Positions 46,104 through 55,743 of a stretch of DNA of 64,000 nucleotides are shown here, in pieces. The stretch is from positions 1 to 64,000 of the forward strand of contig JBGRQA010000002.1 of assembly GCA_041725895.1 (NCBI GenBank), given 5' to 3'. The position numbers and the translations under genes were made by a program. Source of the stretch: JBGRQA01 sp041725895. GTDB lineage: Bacteria > Bacteroidota > Bacteroidia > Bacteroidales > Marinifilaceae. The notes under the pieces were generated by a model. The model saw only the letters and a program-made list of their open reading frames with translations, did not search any database and was not told the DNA's origin. Position 1 is the first letter of the stretch. Each line of letters begins with the position of its first letter.

Positions 46104-46784
46104 TTAGTTTTGGGCTACTTCTAAAACTTTTCCCTCCTCGCATTTAATGGTTCGGGCAGGGAATTTTTCCAGAAGATCATACTGGTGAGTAACCATTAGT
46201 ACGGTTCGCCCGTTGCGGCTGATGTCCATCAGCAACCGGGCAAGATCGTCAGAGGTTTCGGGGTCCAGGTTCCCGGTTGGCTCATCGGCGAGAATAATAT
46301 CGGGAGAATTCAGCAGTGCGCGAGCGATGACAACCCGTTGTTGTTCTCCGCCGGAAAGTTCATGAGGCATTTTGTAGCCTTTGTTTCCCATGCTTACTTT
46401 CTCTAATACCTCTACTATTCGACGGTCGATCTCTTTTTTGTTCTTCCAGCCGGTAGCCTTCAATACGAACTCAAGGTTCGCATGGATATTTCGGTCGGTC
46501 AATAGTTGAAAATCCTGAAATACGATTCCGATTTTTCTGCGCAAAAAGGGAATGTGTTTGCGTTTGATTAGGGGAAGGTAGTAGCCGGCTACGGTGCCTT
46601 TTCCTGTTTTGATGGGCAGTTCGCCATACAAAGCTTTGATGAGACTGGTTTTCCCACTACCAACTTTTCCAATAATGTATATGAATTCACCTTTTTTTAC
46701 CTCCAGGTTTACTTCACTGAGGATGATATTATCGCTTTGGCGAATAATGGCATTTTCTAGAGTGATTATAGTTGAATCGGACAT
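46104..46784 (-). CDS. ftsE: Cell-division ABC ATPase FtsE
   Basis: This 226-residue protein is an ABC ATPase with Walker A IIGKVGSGKTSLIK (K45), Q-loop FQDFQLL, signature LSGGEQQR, Walker B IILADEPTGNLD and H-loop VTHQYDLL. The closeness of GKVGSGKT and the DEPTGNLD form match FtsE, which with FtsX controls cell-wall hydrolases at division. ftsX is not adjacent, which is common in Bacteroidota where the genes are often separated. A LolD-type lipoprotein exporter ATPase is the alternative, less likely because no permease gene is near. Confidence 0.85.
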   Translation of the reverse strand: MSDSTIITLENAIIRQSDNIILSEVNLEVKKGEFIYIIGKVGSGKTSLIKALYGELPIKTGKGTVAGYYLPLIKRKHIPFLRRKIGIVFQDFQLLTDRNIHANLEFVLKATGWKNKKEIDRRIVEVLEKVSMGNKGYKMPHELSGGEQQRVVIARALLNSPDIILADEPTGNLDPETSDDLARLLMDISRNGRTVLMVTHQYDLLEKFPARTIKCEEGKVLEVAQN

Positions 46785-47163
46785 CGTATTTCTGTTTTAG
46801 TTGTAATGGGCAGCCGATATTCCAGTGTTTTTGCATCTCTAGGAACAGGCTGTTTTACAAAACTAAAAAAATATTTTTACCAATACGTCATACTAATTCT
46901 TTCAATTTGCAGTTTTTCCTAAATGATCTGATTTTTGAAAAATACTTGTTGCATACATAAGTTGATGTTTGAATTGCAGAAAGGATATGGATTCTCGGTA
47001 GGAGTTGAAGGGAAAATGAGGGATAATTCCTACCTTTATGCGTTCCAATTTCGACTCTGTTGGAGAAGAGTTCGTAAAATGAAAGATTTTTGTTTTGTAA
47101 CGATTCTCTGAGGTAGCGGAATGAAACATTGAAGCCTGATAATAAACATACACACTTTATAAT
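46785..47163. other. Divergent gene-free region between ftsE and the large TPR gene
   Basis: About 380 AT-rich bases that must hold promoters for both genes. On the plus strand TACCTTTA (about 47031-47038) is one mismatch from the -7 element. No repeat or RNA was seen. Confidence 0.5.
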
Positions 47164-50100
47164 ATGAGAAATAGATTTCGCTGGTTGATTTACGTTTCAA
47201 CATGGCTTTTGCTGATATCCGGTGAGCTTTGTGCACAGCAAACAATGGTATTCAACAAAAGCGATAAAGCTTGGCGGGAGGGAAAAGAATTATTTCGTGA
47301 TGGCAATTACGGTGCAGCCCGAAAAGCATTCGATCAGGTATTGAATGCCGAGGAGAATCGGTTTTCGGATCGATATGCCAATGCCCAGTTTTACATTGCC
47401 TGGTGTGATATTGAACTTTTCCGGCCCAATGCAGAAGAGGAAATGAAAGCCTTCATCCGGGAGCATCCCGAAAGTACAAAATTGCAAAAGGCCTACTTGC
47501 AATTGGGACACAATCAATACAGAAATAAGAAATATCGTGCTGCTCTTGTTTGGTATCAACAAGTAGACAGCTATCAATTAAAAGGAGAGGAGGCAATTGA
47601 GTTCCGGTTTAAGCTGGGCTATTGCTATTTTGTTCGGAATGAACTGGACAAAGCTGCTCGTGAATTCTATGAAATTAAAGATGTTTCGGGTCAATACTAT
47701 TCATCGGCCAATTACTACTATTCTCACATTGCCTACCTGAACAAGAAATATCAAACCGCATTGGAAGGTTTTGAGAAATTGAACGATACCGAGACTTTTG
47801 CTCCAATTGTTCCCTACTATATTTGTCAGATCTACTACCTTCAGGAGAAATACGAGAAGATTCTGAGTTATGCCCCTTCCTACCTGGAGGAGGCCAGTAC
47901 TCAACGAATTCCTGAAATTGCCAGAATAATTGGACAGTCTCATTACCGGTTGAACCAATTTGAGAAGGCCTTGCCCTACCTGGAGCGATTCCGTAAGGAG
48001 GGGCCGGGAATGCAACGTGAAGATAAGTTTGAGCTAGGCTATTGCTATTATCGCGTGAAGCAATACGAAAAAGCCGCTGAACTGCTCGAACAATTGGGAG
48101 GCAAGGAGGATGCCATGTTGCAAACCGGCAGTTACTGCCTGGCTGATTGCTACCTGAAAATGGGGGATAAGCAAAGGGCAAAGGCGGCTTTTGCCACGAC
48201 TGCCCGTATGGAATTTGATGCGAATATGCAGCAGGATGCCCTGTTTAATTTTGCCAAAATAGCCTATGAACTTTCCTATTCTCCCTTTAACGAAACCATA
48301 AAGGCATTCGACAAATACTTGCAGAAATATCCTGATTCCGATCGGAACGATGAGGCTTACGATTACTTGGTTAAGGTGTATATGACCACCCGTAATTATA
48401 AGGAAGCCCTTCTGTCCATGGATAAAATCAGAAGAAAAACACCAGCTATTGAGGAGGCTTATCAGCGAGTGGCCTACCTGCGTGCTCTTGAGCTTTTCAA
48501 GCAGTTGCAGTATGGGGAGGCGCTGACCTATTTTGATTCCTCGTTAAATTATCGTCAATACAATCGCCAGATAACCGCAGAGGCTTTGTACTGGAAGGCT
48601 GAAGCCATGTATCGTACCGGTAAGTTTGAAGATGCCATACATTGCTACCGTGACTTTTTACAAACTCCCGGGGCCTCTTTAACCGAACTATTCGACAGAG
48701 CCTACTACAATCTGGGGTATTCCTATTTTAAGCAGAAGCAATACGAAGAGGCAACCTCCTGGTTTCGCAAGTTTGAAAATCGTAGGCAGGATCGGCAAAG
48801 TGCTATGCTTTGCGATGCAAGAAACAGAATTGGCGATTACTACTTTCTGAATCGGGAGTATGCTCTGGCTGCTAAATATTATGGTAAGGCTGCAGCTGCC
48901 GGTTTGTGGGATGCGGATTATGCATTGTATCAGAAGGCATTTGCCATGGGTTTGCAAAGAAATCAGGCAGAGAAGATTCGTGTGCTGGATGAGCTGCTGA
49001 GTAAGTATGGACAGTCGGCCTATGCTGACGATGCTCTTTTTGAGAAAGGGAAGGCATTCGTAAACAAGGATCAGGAAACTCAGGCTATTCCATGCTACGA
49101 GAAGTTGATCCGGGAATTTCCTGCCAGCCCTTACATGTCAAAATCATTGCTTCAGTTGGGCTTGTTGAGCTATAATCAAAAGCGTTTTGAAGAAGCGATA
49201 ACCTATTACAAGAAGGTTGTGGCGCAGAATCCCGAAAGTCAGGAGGCCAAAAGTGCCTTGATCGGGTTGAAGAACATCTATGTTGATCTTAACCGTGTGG
49301 ATGAGTACTTCGCTTTTACCCAAACTGTAGGAAAAGGTGGAATGGTCAATCATTCCGAGCGTGATTCCCTGAGCTATATTTCTGCTGAGCGACTGTACAT
49401 GTCGGGCAAGCAAAAAGAAGCTTCCCTGGCTTTTCATCGTTATTTGAACCAATATCCGGAAGGACAGTTTGTGTTAAATGCCTCCTACTACAAAGCGGAA
49501 AGTGATCTTCATCAGGGAAAAGATGAGGAAGCGTTGCTTGGTTTTGAGCGTGTGATTGATCATCCTAAAAATTGGTTTACCGAACAGTCTTTGCTTAAGG
49601 CTTCCGGGTTGAATTACCAGAACGAGAATTTCGCGAGAGCAGGAGAACAATACCGACAATTGGCGCAAATGGCTCAATTACCAGCCAATCGGAGTATTGC
49701 CCGAATTGGAGCTATGCGATGCGCCTACCGATTAGAAGATTATGCTCAAACCCTACCCTTGTGCGATAAGGTGCTGGCAACGGAAAAAGTAGGAGAGGAA
49801 ATCGTTCGGGAAGCAAGATATTATAAAGCAAAATCAAATCAGTCCCTTAGAAAAAGTACTGCTGCTTTAGAGGGATATCGTAAATTGGCTGTGGAAACCC
49901 AGAGTAAGGAGGGGGCCGAAGCCAAATACCAGGTTGCTCAACTATTGTTCGATCAGAATCGCGTCGATGATGCCGAAAAAGAGATCAACAGTTACATTGA
50001 AATGAATTCTCCACACCAATATTGGCTGGCCGAAAGTTTTATTCTCTTAGCAGATGTTTATCTGAAAAAGGGGGATGCTTTCCAGGCTCGATATACACTT

Positions 50101-50364
50101 CAGAGTATTGTCGACAATTACACCAATACCGAGGATGGTATTGTACCGCGGGCAAAAGACAAGTTGGAAAAGTTATTGGCAGCAGAACAAGCAGAGGCCG
50201 AAAAAGCCAAGGCTGCCGAAATTAAGTTAAAGTTCAAGCAGAAGGGAAAAGAGGATTACCAAGAGCTGTTTGAGGAAGCCCCCGTTGTTAAAGACACCTT
50301 AGGTTTGGATGAGTCTAAGCTTTTGCTTCAGGAGATGTTGGAGAAAGAAGATGATAATATTTAG
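47164..50364 (+). CDS. Very large exported TPR protein
   Basis: This 1066-residue protein has a signal peptide (RWLIYVSTWLLLISGELCAQ) and is made almost entirely of tetratricopeptide repeats, over twenty, between residues about 35 and 1010 (for example YKKVVAQNPESQEAKSALIG, GYCYYRVKQYEKAAELLEQL). The C-terminus is a charged, Glu/Lys-rich tail. It is probably a periplasmic or inner-leaflet scaffold. It lies 18 bases before an outer-membrane barrel gene, suggesting the two proteins form a complex. No name can be given. Confidence 0.85.
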   Translation: MRNRFRWLIYVSTWLLLISGELCAQQTMVFNKSDKAWREGKELFRDGNYGAARKAFDQVLNAEENRFSDRYANAQFYIAWCDIELFRPNAEEEMKAFIREHPESTKLQKAYLQLGHNQYRNKKYRAALVWYQQVDSYQLKGEEAIEFRFKLGYCYFVRNELDKAAREFYEIKDVSGQYYSSANYYYSHIAYLNKKYQTALEGFEKLNDTETFAPIVPYYICQIYYLQEKYEKILSYAPSYLEEASTQRIPEIARIIGQSHYRLNQFEKALPYLERFRKEGPGMQREDKFELGYCYYRVKQYEKAAELLEQLGGKEDAMLQTGSYCLADCYLKMGDKQRAKAAFATTARMEFDANMQQDALFNFAKIAYELSYSPFNETIKAFDKYLQKYPDSDRNDEAYDYLVKVYMTTRNYKEALLSMDKIRRKTPAIEEAYQRVAYLRALELFKQLQYGEALTYFDSSLNYRQYNRQITAEALYWKAEAMYRTGKFEDAIHCYRDFLQTPGASLTELFDRAYYNLGYSYFKQKQYEEATSWFRKFENRRQDRQSAMLCDARNRIGDYYFLNREYALAAKYYGKAAAAGLWDADYALYQKAFAMGLQRNQAEKIRVLDELLSKYGQSAYADDALFEKGKAFVNKDQETQAIPCYEKLIREFPASPYMSKSLLQLGLLSYNQKRFEEAITYYKKVVAQNPESQEAKSALIGLKNIYVDLNRVDEYFAFTQTVGKGGMVNHSERDSLSYISAERLYMSGKQKEASLAFHRYLNQYPEGQFVLNASYYKAESDLHQGKDEEALLGFERVIDHPKNWFTEQSLLKASGLNYQNENFARAGEQYRQLAQMAQLPANRSIARIGAMRCAYRLEDYAQTLPLCDKVLATEKVGEEIVREARYYKAKSNQSLRKSTAALEGYRKLAVETQSKEGAEAKYQVAQLLFDQNRVDDAEKEINSYIEMNSPHQYWLAESFILLADVYLKKGDAFQARYTLQSIVDNYTNTEDGIVPRAKDKLEKLLAAEQAEAEKAKAAEIKLKFKQKGKEDYQELFEEAPVVKDTLGLDESKLLLQEMLEKEDDNI

Positions 50365-50382
50365 GTTGAAATTAGAGAAAAG

Positions 50383-52110
50383 ATGTTAAAAAAATATATA
50401 CTTGGAATTGTAATTTTGGGATTGGGCACCAGTCAGTCCTTTGCCCAAACCCAGAGGGATCTTCACCAGGAGGTAAAGGTGGTGAAGGCCTACCAGCCGG
50501 TTATTTCGGACGCTCAAAGAATTAGTGAGCTTCCCAAGATTGTTGACACGGTTCGTTTTGTTCCTACATTTACCTACCATGTCCATACCAGTCCTTTGTC
50601 TGAGAATTACGAACCTCTGCCCATTAAAGCTGCCAAAATGGTGGGGGAACCTTTGAAAGCTTTGCAGGGGAATCATCTGAAACTGGGGGGTGGAAATTAT
50701 TCCACTTTGTTTGCCGATTATCGATACAACAATACACGTTCAAGAAAATACGATTTAGGAGTGCACCTGGGACATTATTCCACCAATGGAAAGGTGACCC
50801 TGGAGAATGATACAAAGGAGAAAGCGACCTACTCCAATCAGTTGGCCGAAGTGACAGGTAAAGTATTCCTGAAAGAAGCCCTGATTGACGGAAAAGTGTT
50901 CTACAACCGGAACGAGCATCGGTACTATGGTTTTCCAAATACATTGGGTTCGGGAACCTTGATCAATGCCTCCGGTGAAACCAACCTGAATGGAAAGCAA
51001 AATTTTCAGCATTTTGGTTTCGAAGGTGGTTATTCCTCTCATTTCCGCGACGAGGATCAATTGAATTATTCCGTTGGAATCAGCTACAATCATTTTAAGG
51101 ATAAGTTTGCAGTAAAGGAAGATGCTTTACAAATAAAAGGGACTACTCTTCAGCGAAAGAACGATGCGTTTTGGGGGATTGAAGGGGCAGCCACTATTTA
51201 TAACACCAAGGGACTTCATTACTTTGATGAGGATGGAAAGCTTCAGGAGAATCGAAAATCAGGCTTTATTAAGTTTAACCCATACTACCTATTGCGTCCC
51301 GGAAAGTGGAGCATTCGTTTGGGAGTGGCTACCTATATGGGAATTGGTGACGATTCCGATTTGAAATTGTACCCCGATTTGAATTTCGAATTTCAGGCCA
51401 TCGATCATATCCTTACTCTTTTTGCCGGATTGAATGGGGCCCTGGAATTTAACGATTATCAGAAAATTGCCAAGGAGAACCCATTCGTATATACAGGATT
51501 GAATGTGGAAAATACGGATCATCAATTTCACGTATTTGGGGGAATGAAAGGGAATCTGGCCTCCAATGCTTCCTTCCGTTTATCAGGTGAATACAGTATT
51601 CTTAAAGACCAATACTTTTTTGCCAATCGGTCAGGTCTTTCGGCCAACGAAAAAGCCTTACTTCCTGTAGGAGTGTTCGCCAATCAATTTGGAGTGGTGT
51701 ACGATGATATGGACCTACTTAAACTTTCTGCCGATTTTAATCTGGAGTGGAACGAGAAACTGAATATGGGAGCTGGTGTGAATGTGTATCATTATGCCAT
51801 GGATGAGCAGGAGAAGGCATGGCACAAACCCAGTTTTGATGTACGAATTGATGCCGATTACCGAATGAACAGCGAATGGCAGTTTAGTGCAGAAGTCTAT
51901 GTGCTTGGTGAACGTTATGCCTTTAGAGGGGGTGATCCCCGAAAATTGGATGGGGTTTACGACCTTAATTTGGGAGGCAATTACCAAATAAGCGAAGTGT
52001 TTTCCGGTTTTGTGAATCTGAATAATGTTCTTGCGGATAAAAACTACCGTTGGGATGGTTACCCAACTTTGGGATTCAACGCTCTTCTTGGCGTTGCTGC
52101 CAGGTTTTAA
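50383..52110 (+). CDS. Outer-membrane beta-barrel protein paired with the TPR protein
   Basis: This 575-residue protein has a signal peptide (MLKKYILGIVILGLGTSQSFAQ) followed by alternating hydrophobic strands with aromatic ends, such as KLGGGNYSTLFADYRY, YDLGVHLGHYS, WSIRLGVATYMGIG and FSGFVNLNNVLADKNYRW, ending in an aromatic C-terminal residue (AARF) typical of outer-membrane barrels. There is no TonB box or plug domain that I can see. It begins 18 bases after the TPR gene, so they are co-transcribed. Transport, assembly or surface display are all possible. Confidence 0.82.
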   Translation: MLKKYILGIVILGLGTSQSFAQTQRDLHQEVKVVKAYQPVISDAQRISELPKIVDTVRFVPTFTYHVHTSPLSENYEPLPIKAAKMVGEPLKALQGNHLKLGGGNYSTLFADYRYNNTRSRKYDLGVHLGHYSTNGKVTLENDTKEKATYSNQLAEVTGKVFLKEALIDGKVFYNRNEHRYYGFPNTLGSGTLINASGETNLNGKQNFQHFGFEGGYSSHFRDEDQLNYSVGISYNHFKDKFAVKEDALQIKGTTLQRKNDAFWGIEGAATIYNTKGLHYFDEDGKLQENRKSGFIKFNPYYLLRPGKWSIRLGVATYMGIGDDSDLKLYPDLNFEFQAIDHILTLFAGLNGALEFNDYQKIAKENPFVYTGLNVENTDHQFHVFGGMKGNLASNASFRLSGEYSILKDQYFFANRSGLSANEKALLPVGVFANQFGVVYDDMDLLKLSADFNLEWNEKLNMGAGVNVYHYAMDEQEKAWHKPSFDVRIDADYRMNSEWQFSAEVYVLGERYAFRGGDPRKLDGVYDLNLGGNYQISEVFSGFVNLNNVLADKNYRWDGYPTLGFNALLGVAARF

Positions 52111-52137
52111 TTGCAGGTTCTACATATTGTAATCAAG

Positions 52138-52172
52138 GAGGGCTGTTGATATTCTATCGACAGCCCTCTTTG
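52138..52172 (+). terminator. Terminator of the TPR/barrel operon
   Basis: A 13-bp stem containing GAGGGCTGTTGAT (52138-52150) pairs with its complement (52156-52168) through a G-T pair and a 5-base loop; T-rich sequence follows. Confidence 0.88.
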
Positions 52173-52520
52173 TTCAGTAACTTGAGTTCCTATTGGAGTC
52201 GTATCTTACAATTGGTATCCTAGCTGCTCACTTGCAGGTACAAGGTTTTCGCGATTGGTTCTCCAAATAATAGCCAGTTGTCATTATTTTAGTCCTCTAT
52301 TAATTCAATACGCAATAAGTTGTTGCTACCCAAGGTGTGATAAGTCGAACAGTTGCTGCACAACAAGAAGCTATGTACGATTCCAAAGGGGATAGTTCCT
52401 GTCGCTACAAAAGAGAACCGTTCGGAAAATAACTCATAGGATGCATCAGTGACCTTTTCCGTTCGGAATTTCGCAGGCTCCGTATGTGGAGTTGGTCTCG
52501 ATTTGTACCGTTTATAGCTC
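52173..52520. other. Gene-poor stretch with an 83-residue minus-strand frame
   Basis: Minus-strand frame 52289-52540 begins inside array 2 and reads KSRPTPHTEPAKFRTEK and LSLLCSNCSTYHTLGSNN-like segments. I found no ribosome site and no family. It may be a chance frame or a remnant of a conserved element associated with the array. No tRNA was seen. Confidence 0.35.
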
Positions 52521-52646
52521 CCCGCACGCTGCAAATACAAAACTGCACGCTACATTATCCAAACCGCACGCTTCAAACAGGAAACCGCACGCTTACCATA
52601 GTTGAATGCACGCTGCATTTGTAGAAACGCACGTGCGGTTAGCTTC
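52521..52646. repeat. Array 2: six 21-bp units with core CCGCACGCT
   Basis: Six units start at 52521, 52542, 52563, 52584, 52605 and 52626, each exactly 21 bases. Position 4-10 is GCACGCT in five (the last is GCACGTG), preceded by A and C, while the 11 following bases vary. AA or AAA precedes the core in four units. It lies 411 bases after the barrel gene and 242 bases before the next gene. The period equals that of array 1, but the core is unrelated. Confidence 0.85.
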
Positions 52647-52887
52647 ATTTTTAAGCAGGGGGAATATGAAAACTGAAGGCAGAAACTAATTGAGCACTGG
52701 GAGGGTGGATTTTTCCTTACTTTCCCTCTTTCATCGGTTCTTCTTTTCGGAAATTTCGAACTTTTTCCGGGGTTTCCGATTTGTATTAATCACTCGTTTT
52801 TTACTTGAAAATAGTATCAATGTTTTGTTTAGTAGGATGAAAAAGCTAAATTCGTAAGGAGATGATTGATTTTAATTCTGGTGTTTT
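52647..52887 (+). other. Gene-free leader before the small exported protein gene
   Basis: AT-rich, with no frame or repeat found. The start of the next gene at 52888 has no clear ribosome site. Confidence 0.5.
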
Positions 52888-53391
52888 ATGGTTAAAGTGG
52901 TGAGGGATAAAGTATTTTTGAAGTTTGTTTTTTTGTTGATTGGTGCTGCTTGTATTGGAAGTGGGGCGAAAGGTCAAAATTCTGAGCGGTGGCGTTTGTC
53001 TGTAAATAACAACCGGAGTCCATTGGAGATGATGATGGATATAGGGGCTGATGTGAAAACGGTTACCTACCTTTTTGATATCACCAGGGATACTTTGAAT
53101 ATGTCGCTGGTAGCGGAAGAGGATCTCGATTTCAAGAAGCACCGGGTAAGTGTGTTTGCCATGCCTAAAAACCGGGAAGTTCTCCGGTTGCGGCTGGAAG
53201 ATGAGGATTTATCTGATGTGAAGGTGGTTTTTCTTAAAATGTGGAACGCCATGCCAAAGAATTTTAAAAATGTTCTCACCCTTTTCGAATTGCGAGAAAT
53301 AGGGATTACCCAGGAAGGAGCGCACATCAACAACAATATTATCCGCTTTAAGATGAAACCGCCCCGGCGACGACGAAGTGTTGAATTGTAG
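52888..53391 (+). CDS. Small exported protein of unknown function
   Basis: This 167-residue protein has a probable signal peptide (residues about 10-29, FLKFVFLLIGAACIGSGAKG) and a beta-rich body with RLRLEDEDLSDVKVVFLKMW, a charged end PPRRRRS and no cysteine motif after the signal. I recognise no family. It stands alone between array 2 and gyrB. It is likely periplasmic or surface exposed. ATG 52888 is the only reasonable start. Confidence 0.65.
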   Translation: MVKVVRDKVFLKFVFLLIGAACIGSGAKGQNSERWRLSVNNNRSPLEMMMDIGADVKTVTYLFDITRDTLNMSLVAEEDLDFKKHRVSVFAMPKNREVLRLRLEDEDLSDVKVVFLKMWNAMPKNFKNVLTLFELREIGITQEGAHINNNIIRFKMKPPRRRRSVEL

Positions 53392-53494
53392 TTGTGATTT
53401 TTCTAAACATAAGGAGTGGTTTTAAAATATCCTGGATGCTGCCGTTTTTCCACTCGTCAAAAACTGTTAAAAAGCTTGATTTTTCTATAGAAAG

Positions 53495-53519
53495 ATGCCG
53501 GTAAATCCGGCATTTTTAT
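53495..53519 (+). terminator. Terminator after the small exported protein gene
   Basis: ATGCCGG (53495-53501) pairs with CCGGCAT (53507-53513), followed by TTTTATT. It lies about 100 bases past the stop. Confidence 0.7.
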
Positions 53520-53757
53520 TATCTTTGTTTATCTTCAAAGTCATGGGGGAGTTATGTGTATTTTACTTGATTATAAACTGTTTGCGAAAGAGGAGGTTTC
53601 TCCGTTTCGGGATGGTTTTATGGTAGAATCTCTTCCTGATAAGAAAAAAGCTAATTTAACAAGATAGTAATGTTACGGTTGCCAGATTTCTTTTCGGCCA
53701 TTTGTTTCGGAAAAAATTCTGTAGTAATTGTATTGCAATAAACTAAAGATCTGATAG
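53520..53757 (+). other. gyrB leader region
   Basis: TATCTTTG at 53520-53527 matches the -7 element, although no clear -33 lies at the right distance. A 27-codon frame at about 53544 is not convincing. No other signal was found before gyrB. Confidence 0.35.
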
Positions 53758-55719
53758 ATGAGTGATTTAGAGAACAAAAATGCGAATAATGCGGAATATT
53801 CTGCAGACAGTATTCAGGTGTTGGAGGGATTGGAAGCTGTTCGCAAGCGTCCATCCATGTATATCGGAGATGTAAATGTGAAAGGGTTGCACCACTTGGT
53901 TTATGAGGTGGTAGATAACTCCATTGATGAAGCTCTGGCTGGTTATTGTAAGAATATTGACGTATTTATTAACGAAGATAACTCCATTACAGTAAAGGAT
54001 GATGGACGGGGGATTCCTACCGAAATTCACCAAAAGGAGAACAAGTCTGCCCTGGAAGTGGTAATGACCGTATTGCACGCCGGGGGTAAGTTTAATAAGG
54101 ATTCCTACAAAGTTTCCGGTGGTTTGCACGGGGTAGGTGTATCCTGTGTGAATGCATTGTCTACGATGCTTCGTGCTGAGGTGCATCGTGATGGAAAAGT
54201 ATTTCTGCAGGAGTATTCTCAAGGGAAGCCAAAATCCGATATTCAGGTGGTTGGAGAGACCGACAGGACCGGTACTTTTATTACCTTTCAACCGGATGCA
54301 AGCATTTTCCTGACCACTGAGTACAAATATGATATTCTGGCTGCCCGTTTGCGTGAATTGGCTTTCCTGAACAAAGGAATCCGATTGAATATTACCGATA
54401 AGCGCGATGGAAATGAGGAGGAAGGATACAAAAATGATACTTTCTATTCAGAGCATGGTTTGAAAGAATTTGTACAGTATCTGGACAATACCCGTGAGCG
54501 TTTGATCGAGGAAACAATCCATGTTTCTACCGAAAAGAACGAGGTGCCTGTGGAGATTGCTTTGCAGTACAACACTTCATTCTCTGAAAATGTTCATTCC
54601 TACGTAAATAATATTAACACCATTGAAGGGGGTACTCACCTTACCGGTTTCCGTAGAGGTTTGACCCGTACCCTTAAGAATTTTGCTGAGAAATCAGGTA
54701 TGCTGGCCAAGCTGAAGTTCGATATCAATGGGGATGACTTCCGTGAAGGTTTGACTGCTGTAGTATCCGTTAAGGTAGCTGAGCCTCAGTTTGAGGGACA
54801 GACCAAAACCAAGTTGGGTAACTCAGAGGTGAGTGCTGCAGTGGATCAGGCGGTGAGCTCTTTGCTTTCCAATTATCTGGAAGAACATCCAAAAGATGCC
54901 AAAACCATCGTTCAGAAGGTAATTATGGCTGCGACAGCTCGTCATGCGGCTCGTAAGGCGCGTGAATTGGTACAGCGTAAAACCGTTTTGGGTGGTTCCG
55001 GATTGCCGGGAAAACTTTCCGACTGTTCCGATAAGGATCCTTCGAAATGTGAAGTATTCCTTGTCGAGGGGGATTCGGCGGGTGGTACTGCCAAGCAGGG
55101 ACGTGACCGTCGCTTTCAGGCGATTCTTCCGTTGAAGGGTAAGATCCTGAATGTGGAGAAGGCGATGCAACACAAGGTATTCGAAAGTGATGAGATCAAG
55201 AACATCTTTACTGCTCTTGGGGTAACATTTGGTACCGAGGAAGATGATCGGGCCGTGAATCTTGAGAAGCTTCGTTACCACAAGATTGTAATCATGTGTG
55301 ATGCCGACGTCGACGGTAGCCATATCGCTACCCTGATTATGACTTTCTTCTTCCGTTATATGAAGCCTCTGATTGAGAATGGCTACTTGTATATTGCAAC
55401 TCCACCTTTATATTTGGTGAAGAAAGGCAAGAACCAGCAGTATTGCTGGAATGAAGACCAAAGACTTCGTTTGATTGAAGACTGGGGTGGTGGAAAGGAA
55501 AGCAGTATGCACATTCAGCGTTACAAAGGTTTGGGTGAGATGAGTGCCGAACAGCTTTGGGAAACTACCATGAATCCTGAGGATCGTACCTTACGCCAGG
55601 TAACCATTGAGAATGCCGCCGAAGCGGATCGAATTTTCTCTATGTTAATGGGAGATGAAGTTCCACCTCGTCGTGAGTTTATTGAGCAAAACGCGACTTA
55701 TGCTAATATTGATGCATAA
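53758..55719 (+). CDS. gyrB: DNA gyrase subunit B
   Basis: This 653-residue protein has the full GyrB layout: GHKL ATPase domain with YEVVDNSIDEALAGY and VSGGLHGVGVSCVN, the transducer domain, and the TOPRIM domain with VEGDSAGGTAKQGRDR and MCDADVDGSHIATL, then the C-terminal RYKGLGEMSAEQLWETTM. It provides ATP hydrolysis and half of the DNA gate for negative supercoiling. The end RREFIEQNA is typical. Length matches the Bacteroidota norm. It ends at a strong terminator; gyrA is not in the window. Confidence 0.97.
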   Translation: MSDLENKNANNAEYSADSIQVLEGLEAVRKRPSMYIGDVNVKGLHHLVYEVVDNSIDEALAGYCKNIDVFINEDNSITVKDDGRGIPTEIHQKENKSALEVVMTVLHAGGKFNKDSYKVSGGLHGVGVSCVNALSTMLRAEVHRDGKVFLQEYSQGKPKSDIQVVGETDRTGTFITFQPDASIFLTTEYKYDILAARLRELAFLNKGIRLNITDKRDGNEEEGYKNDTFYSEHGLKEFVQYLDNTRERLIEETIHVSTEKNEVPVEIALQYNTSFSENVHSYVNNINTIEGGTHLTGFRRGLTRTLKNFAEKSGMLAKLKFDINGDDFREGLTAVVSVKVAEPQFEGQTKTKLGNSEVSAAVDQAVSSLLSNYLEEHPKDAKTIVQKVIMAATARHAARKARELVQRKTVLGGSGLPGKLSDCSDKDPSKCEVFLVEGDSAGGTAKQGRDRRFQAILPLKGKILNVEKAMQHKVFESDEIKNIFTALGVTFGTEEDDRAVNLEKLRYHKIVIMCDADVDGSHIATLIMTFFFRYMKPLIENGYLYIATPPLYLVKKGKNQQYCWNEDQRLRLIEDWGGGKESSMHIQRYKGLGEMSAEQLWETTMNPEDRTLRQVTIENAAEADRIFSMLMGDEVPPRREFIEQNATYANIDA

Positions 55720-55743
55720 GATGAAATAGTATTTATCCTGAGA

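Noticed and set aside
52484..52624. Short plus-strand frame through array 2 reading RTLQ/CTLH heptapeptides
   Set aside because: Only about 46 codons, no ribosome site, and it ends inside the array. The 21-bp period makes any open frame look repetitive.
53544..53627. 27-codon frame before gyrB
   Set aside because: Too short, with no ribosome site or family.
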